DNA of 64,000 nt from Papiliotrema nemorosa (lineage: Eukaryota; Basidiomycota; Tremellomycetes; Tremellales; Rhynchogastremaceae), in assembly GCA_032158125.1 (NCBI GenBank), contig JASKOT010000008.1, positions 496,001 through 560,000 of the forward strand, written 5' to 3'. This document shows positions 12,662-26,570 of this stretch, piece after piece. Numbering within the stretch: the first letter of the stretch is position 1; each line of letters begins with the position of its first letter. Both the position numbers and the translations under genes were made by a program. The notes beneath the pieces were generated by a model. It saw only the letters and a list, made by a program, of their open reading frames with translations. It did no database searches and was not told the origin of the DNA.

Positions 12662-13501
12662 ATGATCATGCTCACACTACTCATCTACTCCTCACTCGCC
12701 ACTGCAGCGACGGCTCTCGCCGCGTCTCCTGCACTCACCCCGACTCCAACCTCCCACACTCAAGACGTGACCAAACGATGCAATGACGGCGAATGCACCT
12801 ATGGCGGTACGGCACAGACCCTCACCGCCAATACCGTCACTACCACTGTCCTCAGCACCACCTCGGTCCCATGTTACATCACCACCTACGTGACAGACTC
12901 GACTACAACCACCAGTACAGTCTATTCGACCGACATTATCACGTCGACCGTGACTGAAAAGGGCACCGTCACCGTGATCCAATATCAACCGACGCCGATC
13001 CTCAAATCTTCCACGTTTGAAAGTGTCATTCAAATCACCCAGACGGGGACGACCTTTTGGCAAGAAGATCAAGGATCGGCATATGAAAAGACCATCACAG
13101 GGGATACTCAAACGATAGGCGGCGACACTTCTGGCGGTAAAAAGGATTACGGCAATGGGAATGGGAGCGGCAACTGGGGAGCGTCTCCGGGGACGACTGT
13201 GCTCATTTCTACTGCGGCAGCAACAGGTCCAGGATCAGCATGGACCCATGCGGCCGCGGCGGAAGCTCAAGGCGTGACGACCATCAAGGCTGATGGAGGG
13301 GTCGTCAACACGGCCACGGCGACTGGCGGATGGGCCAATGCCGCAGCGGTGGGCACCGCCAACGGTGCAGCCGTCAATGCCAATGGTGTCGCTGTACAGT
13401 GGAGTGGCGCTTGGACCAAGGATGACATTTCGGGCCTGTTGGTGATTCTCGCTGCGGTGGGAGCGGTGCTGGTGTTTGAGATTTGTCACCATCTGGGCTG
13501 A
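12662..13501 (+). CDS. Secreted or cell-surface Ser/Thr/Ala-rich protein with C-terminal hydrophobic segment
   Basis: Single-exon frame of 279 residues. An N-terminal hydrophobic stretch, MIMLTLLIYSSLATAATALA, is a signal peptide. It is followed by a short pro-like region ending in a dibasic KR before CNDGECTYGG, a plausible Kex2-type cleavage site. The middle is a Thr/Ser/Val-rich low-complexity region, likely O-glycosylated, and then an Ala/Gly/Asn-rich region with NANGVAVQW. The last 25 residues contain LLVILAAVGAVLVFEIC, a membrane segment or a GPI-replacement signal. This resembles fungal wall-associated proteins in composition only; no conserved domain is recognised. A TTG three codons upstream is in frame but the ATG at 12662 is the natural start. 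Convergent with the unknown gene ending at 13588. Confidence 0.65.
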   Translation: MIMLTLLIYSSLATAATALAASPALTPTPTSHTQDVTKRCNDGECTYGGTAQTLTANTVTTTVLSTTSVPCYITTYVTDSTTTTSTVYSTDIITSTVTEKGTVTVIQYQPTPILKSSTFESVIQITQTGTTFWQEDQGSAYEKTITGDTQTIGGDTSGGKKDYGNGNGSGNWGASPGTTVLISTAAATGPGSAWTHAAAAEAQGVTTIKADGGVVNTATATGGWANAAAVGTANGAAVNANGVAVQWSGAWTKDDISGLLVILAAVGAVLVFEICHHLG

Positions 13502-13587
13502 TCCATACCATCTCCACATGCATATTGCGCTCGCGCGAGTTACGTCCGTGTATCATGATCACCCATCTCTCTCGATACTCCAAACGA

Positions 13588-15034
13588 TCACTCTCCATCC
13601 GAGGTCAAATCTCGACGTTCCCAATCATCACGCATCAGACCTACATACGAGTCCATGATCTTGAGAGTGGGCTTCCACTCTGACTCGACATGTTTGTCCT
13701 TAACAAACGCGTGCGTGAGATCAGTCATAATGAGCACAGAATCATAATGCTTGTCCCAGAACTTTGGATCAAGACTGTAAACGTTCGTCGTCATGGCTGC
13801 CTTGTCGCTGAGCGGGGGTAGGGAGCTCTCTGACAGTCTGTGCCAGAATTCCTTGTTCTCGATAAATGGCTCAAAATCTGGTCGATCAGTCCCTATGGTA
13901 TCCTGAAGAATCGACACTCACTGGAGAGCCATTCCAAGGCAAGAGACTGTTTTTGCGTCTCGACCAAAAGATCAAGATACTTTTCCACCGACCCCGGCTC
14001 ATCTTCTCCTTTCAGACCGAGAGTTGAGCCGAGAGCATCTCGTTCATGCAATGCCTCGTCGTGCAAACCCGACACATAGTCGAATATCGGTCCCTTGGAC
14101 TGGTGCTGATGATCTGTCAGCTGAATCACCATCTTTGCCCGCTCTACAGCCATGATGACCGACACGATAGAGTCGTGAGCTGCATCTTGTGGAATTGCGT
14201 CATGTGGATCGCTCGATGACTGCAAATGCTTGTGATAGGCAAGCAGAGCTTTGCCGAGCTTGCATAGCGATTGTGCGTCGGTCATTGCGACGTCCGTCAC
14301 TGTGGGTAAGTATGTATGGCTCAGAATATCTCGTCCTCTTTCTTCATCATCAGCTCATAATCCTCCGAATAATAAGCGTACCATTCCACAGTTCAATGAT
14401 ACGCGAGTCAAGAGCTTTCTTCTGTGCTGATCGCGTTCGAGGCCTTGCCGACTGTCCATCCAGGATATCATGGACCGTTTGGAGGATCTGCGAGTAGTCT
14501 TGTTCATCAGAGGGCAAGCGGTTCACGAGTTCGGACATGGTGGTCAATTGCTGATCGAGCTCAATGAGACGATCGGTTCTTGCTTGCGTGATCACAGACG
14601 GCTCCTTGCCTTTCCGATCAGTCAAAGATGTAGCAATTTGCACTATATTGCTTTGTAAGACGCTCGAAATCAGCGTAACTGCTGCTCGTGAATGCACAGC
14701 ATCCTTGACATCCACCTCATTGCCTTGGACGTGAGCAGTTTTCGCACAGGTCGACCACGCCACACCTACGGCGATACCATTCTACTGCTTCTGTGAGATC
14801 ATTGGAGATTGATCTGCTGGCTGATATCAACAAATAGGGAGGGGCGTTCCCGTTTGAAGCGTCGGCCGACTCTTTCACGTTGGAGGCTCCGCTCAACGTA
14901 CTCACTCTAGTTGCATAAAAGTGCGCCCAGTCTGACCGACGCAAAACGGTGTCGAACAAGGGATGACCAGTTGGAGTGTATCTACTCGCGATGAGACCCT
15001 CTTGTTTGAGGACTCGACTTGTGGGATCCGACAT
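13588..15034 (-). CDS. Unknown helical protein A, member of the eight-gene family in this window
   Basis: Function not recognised. Four exons (15034-14770, 14723-14382, 14299-13922, 13877-13588) sum to 1275 nt, 424 residues, with all three introns in phase 1. No signal peptide, membrane segment or catalytic motif is visible; the sequence is mostly predicted helix with few glycines. Each exon ends close after a tryptophan: EAVEWYR, IIELWN and ALEWLS. The last exon opens FEPFIENKEFW, resembling the last-exon openings of other members (FEPHILDGTL at 49.9 kb, YEGDLLTRAL at 18.2 kb). An in-frame ATG at 15136 would add 34 residues, but MSDP at 15034 matches the MS-x start of most relatives. Intron 2, about 80 nt, is longer than average here. 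Family membership rests on architecture, not on full-length similarity. Confidence 0.6.
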
Positions 15035-15873
15035 GGCGGTCGAAGACGTGGGTGACACTGAGAGCGAGGAACGGATCGGAATGGGATATATCTTTGCGAC
15101 GCCTGCATTTATGCTGAGTGCTATATGTTTGGCCAAAGCTGAGTATGGTCAGAGTGTTTCACTGAGTGAGGTGCTCATGGTGACAAACTCTCGATCGTCG
15201 CGTCACTTTGCGCTGAAACGGCAAGACGACCACAATTTCAGAGCGTCATGAAAGGGTGTCCGAGGCGACCGAATTCGCGATTGTGGTCAATTTCTGTAGT
15301 CTCCTTCCATGCCTCCGTTATTTGCTGACGACTTTGACTGCGTAGAATCTGCCGCAGTCCAATCCAAACGTGTTTGAGAACCGCTAACCGATTCTCCGAC
15401 GCCCAAAAGATGACAGAGGGCATGGTTCGCCCATCGATTTTGTGGCAAGGGCACCTCCTGTGCATTATTCTTGTCATCTTCAACGCATCCATAATCACGT
15501 TTGGCAAGTAAACGAGTGCCGGGCCCGGCCGACTCTCGCTAGAGTAGGGCGCTTGTCTGCTGGTTTCCTTCAACCTCTACTAACGGTAACCTGGCAATTG
15601 CCAGGCCTGATCTCGACCGCGAACGTGCTTGTGACTGCTTGTGGCTGCTCGTGACTGCTTTGGGTACACCTGGGACGGCTGACCTCGACGAGATGAATCT
15701 GCCCAATGAAGTACAAGTCGAGGCAGGAACGTGCTCACACGACCTGAGATTCTATTTCTGACCATCGTCGGGTGGCAAAAGTGGCAGAAAATAGAAACAC
15801 CTTCCCTGACGGCTCGCTTTTATTTCTCCTATCAGTTCAACCCGAACCAGTGGTAACACGCAGAAAGATCAAA

Positions 15874-15916
15874 CGTGCATGAAAGATCAACACGAGATGG
15901 CATGATCGTGCATGAA
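15874..15916. promoter_or_regulatory. Two copies of CGTGCATGAA upstream of the phosphate transporter
   Basis: CGTGCATGAA occurs at 15874-15883 and again at 15907-15916, about 190-225 bp before the transporter start. The first copy sits in AAACGTGCAT, whose reverse complement contains CACGTT, a known weaker variant of the bHLH Pho4 site. A role in phosphate-responsive control is inferred from position and the gene's function only. Confidence 0.3.
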
Positions 15917-16022
15917 CTTGATGCATCAAAACATGCTGGACTGACCTCCCGTCCGACGCCGGGAACGGGTTTTGACAACTGGCCGAATAAAAAATCCTAC
16001 CACGCCACCCGACGCTCTTTGC

Positions 16023-16029
16023 TATATAA
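16023..16029 (+). promoter_or_regulatory. TATA box of the phosphate transporter gene
   Basis: TATATAA lies about 72 bp before the ATG at 16101 and is followed by a CT-rich leader. The same spacing of roughly 60-90 bp is seen at the aminotransferase (19598) and the four-helix membrane protein (30998). A strong TATA box fits a highly inducible gene. Confidence 0.6.
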
Positions 16030-16100
16030 CGTTCCCACCATCCCTCCCTCCCCTCTACTCTCCTCTATCCATCTCTCCCTCCCATCTCCTCTCGCCAAAC

Positions 16101-17858
16101 ATGTCTGTCGAAGGTGAAAAGAACGTCTACCAAGGCGCGAGTCAACTCCCCAACGCTGGAGAGCGACGACGAGCCGCCCTCGCTGAGATCGATGAAGCTC
16201 GATTCTCCTGGTTCCACGCCAAGGCCTGTATCGTCGCTGGGGTCGGTTTCTTCACTGATGCGTACGATATCTTGTGAGTAGTTGTAAACATCTGCCAAGA
16301 ACTCCCTCTCACAGTACAGCTCCATCTCGATCGCGGCGACGATGATCGGTTACGTCTACAATGCCGCCGGTAAAAACACCGCCAACCAGGATCTCGGTGT
16401 CAAAGTCGCCCACTCGGTCGGTACTCTGTTCGGTCAGCTCTTCTTTGGTTTCCTCGCCGACCACTTTGGACGAAAAAAGATGTACGGTATCGAGTTGATG
16501 ATCATCATCGTTGGTACCCTCGGTCAAGCTGTGTCTGGTAAAGCCCCCGGTATCTCCATCTACGGTGTCATCATTATGTGGCGATTCATCATGGCGAGTC
16601 TCTTCCGCCTCTCGTGTGTAGTGCTAATCCCAGGGTGTCGGTATCGGAGGAGACTACCCCTTGTCCGCCGTCATCACTTCCGAGTTTGCCGCCCGAAAGA
16701 TTCGAGGACGAATGATGACTGCCGTGTTCTCTGCCCAAGGATGGGGAAACTGTGAGTAGATGCGGTCGTCATTCACTGACTCTAGTCGCCTCTGCCATTG
16801 TCTCCATTGTCGTTCTTGTCGCTTTCAAGAGCCGAATCGAGGAGGCCGCCCACAGCTTGAAGGCGATTGACCAAGTGTGGCGATTCGTCATTGGACTCGG
16901 AATGGTCCCTGCCGCCGTCGCCCTCTACTTCCGATTGACCATCCCTGAGACTCCTCGATACACCATGGATGTCGAGCGAAACATCAAGCAAGCTTCCCAA
17001 GATGTCGACACTTACCTCACCACCGGAACCTACGTCGTCGACCCCATTCAAAACAACGAGCGGGCCGAGCTCCCCAAGGCCACCTGGGCCGACTTCCGAA
17101 GACACTTTGGTCAATGGCAAAACGGTAAAGTCCTCCTCGGTACAGCCTGGTCTTGGTTTGCCCTTGATGTCGCTTTCTACGGTCTCGGTCTCAACTCGTC
17201 GATCATCCTCACCACCATTGGTTTCGGTTCCTACTCCAAGGGTGCCAACAAGTACATCAACCACTACCAAACCCTCCACAATGTCGCCGTCGGAAACATC
17301 ATTCTCGCCGTCGGTGGTCTCATCCCCGGATACTACCTCTCCTTCCTCGTCATTGACAAGTGGGGACGAAAGAAGCTCCAATTGATGGGTTTCACCGTTT
17401 TGACCATCATTTTCGTCTGCATGGGTTTCGGATACGACAAGATGCAATCGACCCCGGCTGGACGAAAGGCTTTCGTCTTCCTTTACTGCATGGCCAACTT
17501 GTTCCAAAACTTTGGCCCCAACACTACCACCTTTGTCATCCCCGGAGAAGTCTTCCCCACCCGATACAGGTCAACCGCTCACGGTATCTCCGCCGCTTCC
17601 GGTAAACTCGGTGCCATCATTGCTCAAGTCGGTTTCGCCCGATTGATCAACATTGGAGGGACCGGTAAATTCCTCAAGCACATTATGCAGATTTTCGCCT
17701 TCTTCATGTTGACCGGTATCTTCTCCACACTCCTCTTGCCCGAGACCATGGGTCTGTCCCTCGAGGACCTCTCCCAAGAGAGCCAGGAAAACTTTGTCAA
17801 GGGTGACAAGGCTAGCCGACAAGACTCGACCGATGTCGAGGAGCTCGACCGACAATAG
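16101..17858 (+). CDS. PHO84: High-affinity inorganic phosphate transporter (Pho84 type, MFS)
   Basis: Plasma-membrane proton-coupled phosphate importer of the phosphate:H+ symporter family. Four exons (16101-16273, 16320-16593, 16634-16751, 16786-17858) sum to 1638 nt, 545 residues, with twelve expected membrane helices. Diagnostic segments are [58 protein letters not shown], the MFS loop [11 protein letters not shown], and [20 protein letters not shown]. The usual large central loop follows helix 6. The second intron begins GCGAGT right after TTC ATC ATG; only this GC donor joins the conserved [14 protein letters not shown]. Codon use is strongly C-ending (AAG, GGT/GGA, GTC) compared with neighbours, as expected of a highly expressed gene. 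Divergent from unknown gene A; a TATA box and a repeated motif lie upstream. Confidence 0.96.
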
Positions 17859-17956
17859 ATGGGATGGGGTGGGATGAGACCTAGGCTATCTATAATTCTC
17901 ATTCTTTCAGGACATGCATTCATTCACACAATGTGCCCGTCCTCTGACAATGTTTC

Positions 17957-19059
17957 TTACCCTTGCTTGATTTTACCCAAAGCGTCGGCCGCTCGAGCAT
18001 TGACCTCTTCAAGGTACCTGAGCTGAGAGTCATCGGATCCCGAATGTTTAGTCAACGTCGGTGCCAAGGTCCTTGTGAACAAGGTGAGGATGTTTCGATG
18101 TGATTCAGGTTCAGAGATTGGCACAGGTACTGGGGGCCACGAATCAGGTCCAGATTCCAGACGCCATTGCAAAGCTCGCGTGAGGAGGTCGCCCTCGTAG
18201 ACTAATCAATCAGCAGTCGTCATGTCTCTGTGACCGCACTTACTCTTGAGGTAAAACTCAAGCTCTGTCAATTCGTAGAGCGTCTTGATGGTCTCGATGT
18301 ACTCTTTGAAATTTGCTTCGTCTGCACCGGCCGGGTCCGCTGCAAGATGTTTGTCTCGCTTCATCTCGAGCGTTTCGATGAAAGAACCAATCGTGGGCCG
18401 AATGGAGAATGCGCTGGGTTGAGGATCGCTCGTATTGTTGAGCAGTGCGACAGATTCAAGACACTCCCAGACGTTGACCTGTCTCATGGCGTCAGTCATG
18501 CTTGCCCCGGTTGCCGTCGTGTTGTTTGCTGCGGCGGAAACTGCCTGACACGCACCCTTAGCCTTCAAGGAGTTTTGTGAACAACTCCACATGGCTTCAC
18601 CAGAGGCGAGGGCAGAGACGACTATGGTCAACTCCTATCCCAGTGGTCTGATCACCTACATTCCCTTGGATCGGCATAATCTTTTTCCGCAATGTCTCGC
18701 TTTACGAGTGCGGCGCCAATCAAATCAATCTCAGACGAAAGTTCCTTCCATGCCGAAAATCTCGCTCCACGAGGATCTTCAACATCCGAAATCCCGTTTA
18801 GCCCCGTCACACTGTGATTGAGCATCGAGAGCGCATTGTACGCATCGACGAGGTCCCTGTTGGACAGCTCGAGCATGGTAGCCTCATCATGGGTAGCCTT
18901 GATAGTCTCGCTGATCTGCGTAAGGAGAGCCAGGGTATCGTCGCATATAGACACTTGCTCCTCGTGACCAATCTTCGTCACGAATTTGTCAAAGTGCCAT
19001 TTGACCCGAGTGCCAAGGATGGACATTGCCGTCTTTGCAGTGTTCTGAGGGGAGGTCAT
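17957..19059 (-). CDS. Unknown helical protein B, probable member of the eight-gene family
   Basis: Function not recognised. Three exons (19059-18660, 18621-18244, 18201-17957) sum to 1023 nt, 340 residues; both introns are phase 1. Predicted to be almost wholly helical and soluble, with heptad-like stretches such as CDDTLALLTQISETIKATHD. The first junction, after KDYADPRE, lacks the nearby tryptophan seen in relatives, but the second follows ELEFYLK and the last exon opens YEGDLLTRALQW, close in pattern to FEPHILDGTL and YGSDVLGGTL of other members. The Ala/Ser/Thr-rich stretch in exon 2 (AVSAAANNTTATGASM) is probably a loop. Convergent with the phosphate transporter, leaving under 100 bp. 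It is the most divergent member, so family assignment is tentative. Confidence 0.55.
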
Positions 19060-19666
19060 GATAGGATTAGAGGGGTTTGCTGATCATGTCCTGTCGAGGT
19101 CTCAAATTTATGAGTCCAGTGAACTTCAAGTCAGCGGAGGTTCAAGTCTTTTCCGACATCCCCCCGGCATTGTGTATCGCTTCAAAGGATTGATGCACCA
19201 GATGACATCGCCCCCTTTGTCCTGGTAGCTCCTATGGGGCTTCGTGAGGCGATGACAAGACCGCACCCCCGTGTTGCAAAATATCAAAGGTGGCCGATGA
19301 AGGGGACAGCGAGTCTGCGGGGTTCATCGAGGTTATCTTTCGTACTCAGCTAATCATCTCCTCCCGACATATCGAGCAACATCGGCCGAGTGCACGCTGT
19401 GACGCACGCTTGGACCCTCACGACTCCAAGCGACATCGACAGATAAGAGAATCAGAAGACCGCCATGTAGCCACATAAGGGTCGGAACAAAATGCAAGAT
19501 CCGACCGGCCGGAACTTGATTTCCTCGACTTTTTCTCGCGATTGTCTTTGGTCTTTTTCTTCATTCGAGCCTCGTCACCCATGCCCACTTGAATGCATAT
19601 ATAAGCTGGACTCTGCAGCCTGTTCCATCTACCACGTTCACTACCCTCTGGAACACACTCACCAGT
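19060..19666. promoter_or_regulatory. Divergent intergenic region between unknown gene B and the aminotransferase
   Basis: About 600 bp carrying both promoters. TATATAA at 19598-19604 lies 63 bp before the aminotransferase ATG and is its likely TATA box. The B side shows no TATA element. No RNA gene or repeat is seen. Confidence 0.5.
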
Positions 19667-21124
19667 ATGCCTGATATCCGCCTTTTGACCGCCTCTCCAG
19701 CGGTAGACATCACCTCCAACCCTCTCAAACCTCTCCCCAGATCTCTCCCTCAGAAACAATGGAACATCAAAGCTTCTCCAGCAGTGGCAGTGAAAAACTC
19801 TCTGCGGACTCTTCTCGCCGAAATGGCCGTCATGCCACTGGAGACCACCAAGCCTATCATCAACCTCGGTCTAGGCGATCCTACTGGATTGCACCCCGCT
19901 CCTCCAGCTTCCGTCTCTGCCGTCACGGATGCCATCAAGGGTGGGAAAGATAATGGCTACATACCTGGTCCTGGTACCGTCAAGGCACGAGAAGCGATAG
20001 CAGATTACCACCAACGTTGGGATGGCGTATCGTACGGCGTCAACGATATCATCTTGGTATGTCAACCCATTGCGGGCACAAGCTAACAACAGTCACATGG
20101 AGTGGGACACGCCTTGGATATGCTCTTTCACATCATCATCCCTCCCGCACCTGCCAAAGCGAACATCTTGATACCTCAACCTGGTTTTGCCCAATACGCC
20201 ATGTTACTTGGATCCATCGGCGCAGAGATCCGATACTACCATTTAAAAGAGGAAGAAAACTGGGCGATTGATACTCAAGAGCTCGAGTCGTTGATCGATG
20301 ACAACACAAAGGCCATCATGATTGTATGTGACACATGTGTTGCCGAACTGACGATAGACCAACCCTAGTAACCCATGCGGGAGCAACTTTTCCAAAGAAC
20401 ACCTATTGGAGATTCTCGACGTGGCCGACCGTAACAGGGTGCCCATCATTGCGGACGAGATTTACGGTCACATGGTAAGTACGACCCTTCAACACTCGCC
20501 ATGAGCTCAGTGTAGACTTGGAACGCACCTTTCCACCCCCTCGCATCGCTGTCCACGACTGTACCCATCATCACCCTCAGCGGTCTCTCCAAGCGGTTCC
20601 TTTTACCTGGATGGCGTATCGGATGGATGGCACTACACGACCCGCTCGACGTGGCGGGAGAGATTCGCGGTGGCATGTTGACGTGGGCAAACAGAATCAT
20701 GGGTCCGAGTTCGGTCGTCCAGGCTGCTCTTTCCGAAATCTTGCGTACGCCAAACGAATGGTTCGAATCAGTCATGAGTCTCGTCCAGGTGAGCTTCGCC
20801 CTTGATTGTGGTTAATTGAGCTGACAACAGGTCAATGCCGAGATTGTGTCGACGGGAATCAAGGGTGTACCTGGTATGAGCTGCTCGACTCCTCAAGGAT
20901 CACTCTACATCCTTGTCAAGCTGCACCCAGAGGTACTGGGCATAGCGGATGATGTGGAATTTTGCAAACAGCTCTATGTCAAACAAGGACTTTTCTTGAT
21001 GCCTGGATCGTGCTTTGATGCACCAGGATACCTCCGTCTGGTCATTGCCTCTCCGGACAATGTCATGCGGGAAGTGATAAGTCGAGTTGGAGAGTTTTGC
21101 CAGTCGTTGTGCGAGAGTCAGTAG
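19667..21124 (+). CDS. Tyrosine aminotransferase-like PLP enzyme (fold type I)
   Basis: Transfers the amino group of an aromatic amino acid to 2-oxoglutarate. Five exons (19667-20056, 20093-20323, 20358-20474, 20516-20788, 20831-21124) sum to 1305 nt, 434 residues. Family hallmarks are [75 protein letters not shown] and the PLP-lysine motif [16 protein letters not shown]; the C-terminal half ends [20 protein letters not shown], whose arginine binds the substrate carboxylate. Domain order and length match eukaryotic tyrosine/nicotianamine aminotransferases. The clade also includes alanine and kynurenine aminotransferases, so the exact substrate is not fixed by sequence. No targeting peptide is obvious, suggesting the cytosol. 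A TATA box sits 63 bp upstream. Convergent with the MFS transporter gene. Confidence 0.87.
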
Positions 21125-21240
21125 ATTTGACATCAAGACAAAATAGAGTGATAGATCCCGGACTTGAGTTGTATAGGACAATATGCACATGATGACCAGT
21201 ATGATAGTTTGACCAGCAGACCAAGGTCACGGCCGATGAC

Positions 21241-23485
21241 TCAACCGTCTCGAGCCGTTTTGATCTTGAATCCCTCCCCAAGGTCGATCCCATTCGATTC
21301 GGCTTCTCTCGCTCGGATGGCTTCTTCCCCTAGTTGTTTGAGGTTGAGATTACGCATGACCATCGCGGATCCAAGACACGCAATGGCTGTCATCAGCTTG
21401 GAGAGGGTGTGACACATACCGAAAGCGAGACATAGCCACCAGACATTGTTGAGTGAATCAGAGTAGACTTCGAGGATCTGATCTTTTAGATCCTCCGGAA
21501 CTAGCGTCCAAATCACCTTGGGCGAAGCGGTGATACCGCCCATGATAGGCTCAGAGAGATTTCCAATTCGGCGCAAGCCCAAATGTAACTGTCGTCAGGG
21601 TACTTGCCCTGCGAGGGGGGCTCGCCTTGTTCTCGAAAATGTTGGTAGCTGTCGACATGGCGACTATTCTTCCCACAAAGCCCCAGAACTACCATTAGCA
21701 ATCTACTCTATTTCTTGACGGTGACACGGCTCACGTTCATCACGTTGGTGACGTGCGGGACGAGTCGTGGTTCCTGCAGATAATCCGCTTGCACCAGCAC
21801 TACCACTGTTCATTAGCCTTTGGTTTGCGCATACATTGTTGACTTGCTGATGTTCAGGACACATCCTGCTCCTATACCAGCTATCATCTCGAATCCCACC
21901 AACAGTGCGACAGAAGAAGACTTGTCGATCAAGCTGAGCAAGCCAGACGATACCGCGAGAAGAACAGATCCAATCAGAATGGTAATTTTCGCCTTGCCCG
22001 TTCGCTGCGCTCAGCCTCTTAATCACACGCCATGTCCATGGTCTCACCTCGCCCAGCTTTCCAGCGAAGATCAAGACGGGTGACACTGATATCAGCTGGT
22101 ACTCTCGCGGGATTGCGAAAGCTGACTGGTCAGTTGCAGAACGAGGAGTAACACCCCAGCTCGTGTGGCTGATTTACTGGATATGAGCGCGTGCGCCTGG
22201 AACACACGATCCACTCACTTTTTGATAGCTTCAAAGTAGAGAGGAAGGTAGTACAGATACACCACGATGATGCCGTACCCGAAGAAAGATACCCAGATAC
22301 CCGCGGCGAAATGTCGTCGTCGTAGCAGCGACATGGGGATCATGGCTTTGTCGCCCATCCAAATACTCCATACGATCAAAGACCCGAAGAGAACTACGGC
22401 CAATACGAGCGTCTACCGTGAGTGTTGCCGTATCGACGGGACTCACGACTATCACTCCCGCATCTTGCCACTCTTTGGAGACGCCTCCCCATTGTAAACC
22501 TACTCCTAGACAAGTGACAAATCCAAGCGTCAGTAGCGCTCCGATCCAGTCGAGGTGTAACAGTTGGACAAGTCGAGAGTGGGTAGGCTTGATACCTGAG
22601 AAGGGGGGCATGAGTGGGACGGAGGGGATGGTCAAGAGGAGGAGAATGAGGGTGATCCCGCCAATTCTGCCTGTCAGCGGGGAAGGGAGAAGCGAGAGCG
22701 GATAGACGTACGGCAAGTTGATGTAGAAACACCATCTCCAACCTGTTCTACCAGTATCTGTCAATGCCCCTCCGATCAAGGGCCCCATGACTGAGGCTAG
22801 GATGTAGCTCTAAGAATCAGTCTCCCACCCCTCTCCTCAGTGTGCACGACTCACAACTCCAAAGAGCCCAAAGTAACCAGGTCGTCGTTTGGACGGGATA
22901 ATCTCTCCTCCGATGAAGTACGTCGCGCTATCGTCAATACCCCATCTACTGATCCTTGACAAGAGCTCCAACTCACTTCCACATTCCAGCTCCGCCTAAT
23001 CCAGCCACGGCTCGTCCAACGATCAACATTTCCATACTGCCCGCTGCTCCACACAAAGCGCTCCCTAGCTCAAACACCACCACGGCGGAGATGTAAACCC
23101 ATCGTGGGGAAAAGACAGTCATGATTTGACTATAGATCAATATGCCTCCTGCGCAGGGGATGAAGAATGCAGTGTTGAGCCATTCGATTTGGGAGAGTGA
23201 TTGGAATTCGTCGATTATCTGGGGCACGGATACGGTGATGATGAATTGGTCCAAGGCAAACAAGATGACGTTTAAGCTGGGTGTCAGCTGTGGTATTGGA
23301 GAACGCTAGTGTTATGGACCTACCACATGGCGAGAAAGCAGATTTTAAACTTGGGCAGTGTGGAAGAATGCATAATCGACCGATTGTTGCAGGCCATCAT
23401 CGGGAGAATCGATGATATTGCTAGTCGAGGAAAACGAGGTAGTCGAAGGCTTCTTGATGATGGAGGAAAGAGTGTGAGACGACAT
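21241..23485 (-). CDS. DHA2-family (14-TM) MFS multidrug/H+ antiporter-like transporter
   Basis: Predicted membrane exporter. Start at 23485 (MSSHTLSSIIKK) lies about 70 bp after a TATAAAGA box; a 31-nt intron (23380-23350) then joins QQS to FKICFLAMCLNVILFALDQF. Motifs typical of DHA2 follow: VGRAVAGLGGAGMWN, YFIGGEIIPSKRRPGYFGLF, SVMGPLIGGALTDTGRTGWR with WCFYINLPIGG, then further helices such as WVSFFGYGIIVVYLYYLPLY, ATRAGVLLLVLQL and GFEMIAGIGAGCVL. About a dozen exons. The junction near 21800-21835 is unresolved: the obvious donor GTATGC does not keep the frame of the next recognisable segment, VVLVQADYLQEPRLVPHV, so either another donor (GTGTCC) is used or there is a frame lesion. A GC donor starts the intron at 21625. 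Substrate unknown. Confidence 0.75.
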
Positions 23486-23901
23486 GACGATCAACGTCGA
23501 TGTCTGAGTAGATCAGTGATGGATAGCGGTAGAGGGGAAAATCTCCTCTGGACTCTTTATACCTCTCCATAGGTCTCAAAGATCAGCGACACAACGGGCA
23601 GACCGGGCATCAATCGCAAGTCAGCACATTGGCCATCGTCGTCAAGGAGGTCAATTCCTTCGCAAAGTTTTCCGTCGATCGCAGGTCAAAGCTGAAACAT
23701 TGTTCCTCGTTTCGAGTCCATTGCCGAACGCCATCCGTTCCGACGGTAGGGTATTGATCCGTTGCTGGGTGATCGTCAAGGTGATGTGCATGATGGCTCT
23801 AGGATTATAACGTAATGAGATGAGATGAGTTGTCAATGCAAGATGTCTTTCCCCAATGTCCACCTTTTCTCCGCCTGTGATGTGGTGATCGAGCGACTTA
23901 C
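23486..23901. other. Intergenic region between MFS transporter start and GEM1 stop
   Basis: About 415 bp. On the minus strand TATAAAGA at 23560-23553 is the likely TATA box of the transporter. The rest would hold the GEM1 3' UTR and upstream control of the transporter. Short repeats of TGAGATGA around 23815-23830 are the only other visible feature. Confidence 0.45.

Positions 23902-26570
<2,669 letters not shown>

Larger units (their letters stand above)
15035..16100. other. Long intergenic region upstream of gene A and the phosphate transporter
   Basis: About 1.07 kb between two divergent starts. It holds an imperfect repeat around 15623-15662 (GTGACTGCTT and variants), two copies of CGTGCATGAA and a TATATAA box described separately, and a CT-rich leader just before 16101. 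A 111-codon frame on the minus strand at 15238-15573 has no recognisable domain or splice-consistent neighbours, so I do not call it a gene. It could be a decayed fragment. Confidence 0.45.

Noticed and set aside
15238..15573. 111-codon minus-strand frame upstream of unknown gene A
   Set aside because: No recognisable domain, no matching exon neighbours and no promoter features; at best a decayed fragment.
16782..17507. 241-codon antisense frame over the phosphate transporter
   Set aside because: Shadow of biased codon use in the highly expressed sense gene; rich in Gly/Glu/Val/Asp as expected from antisense reading.
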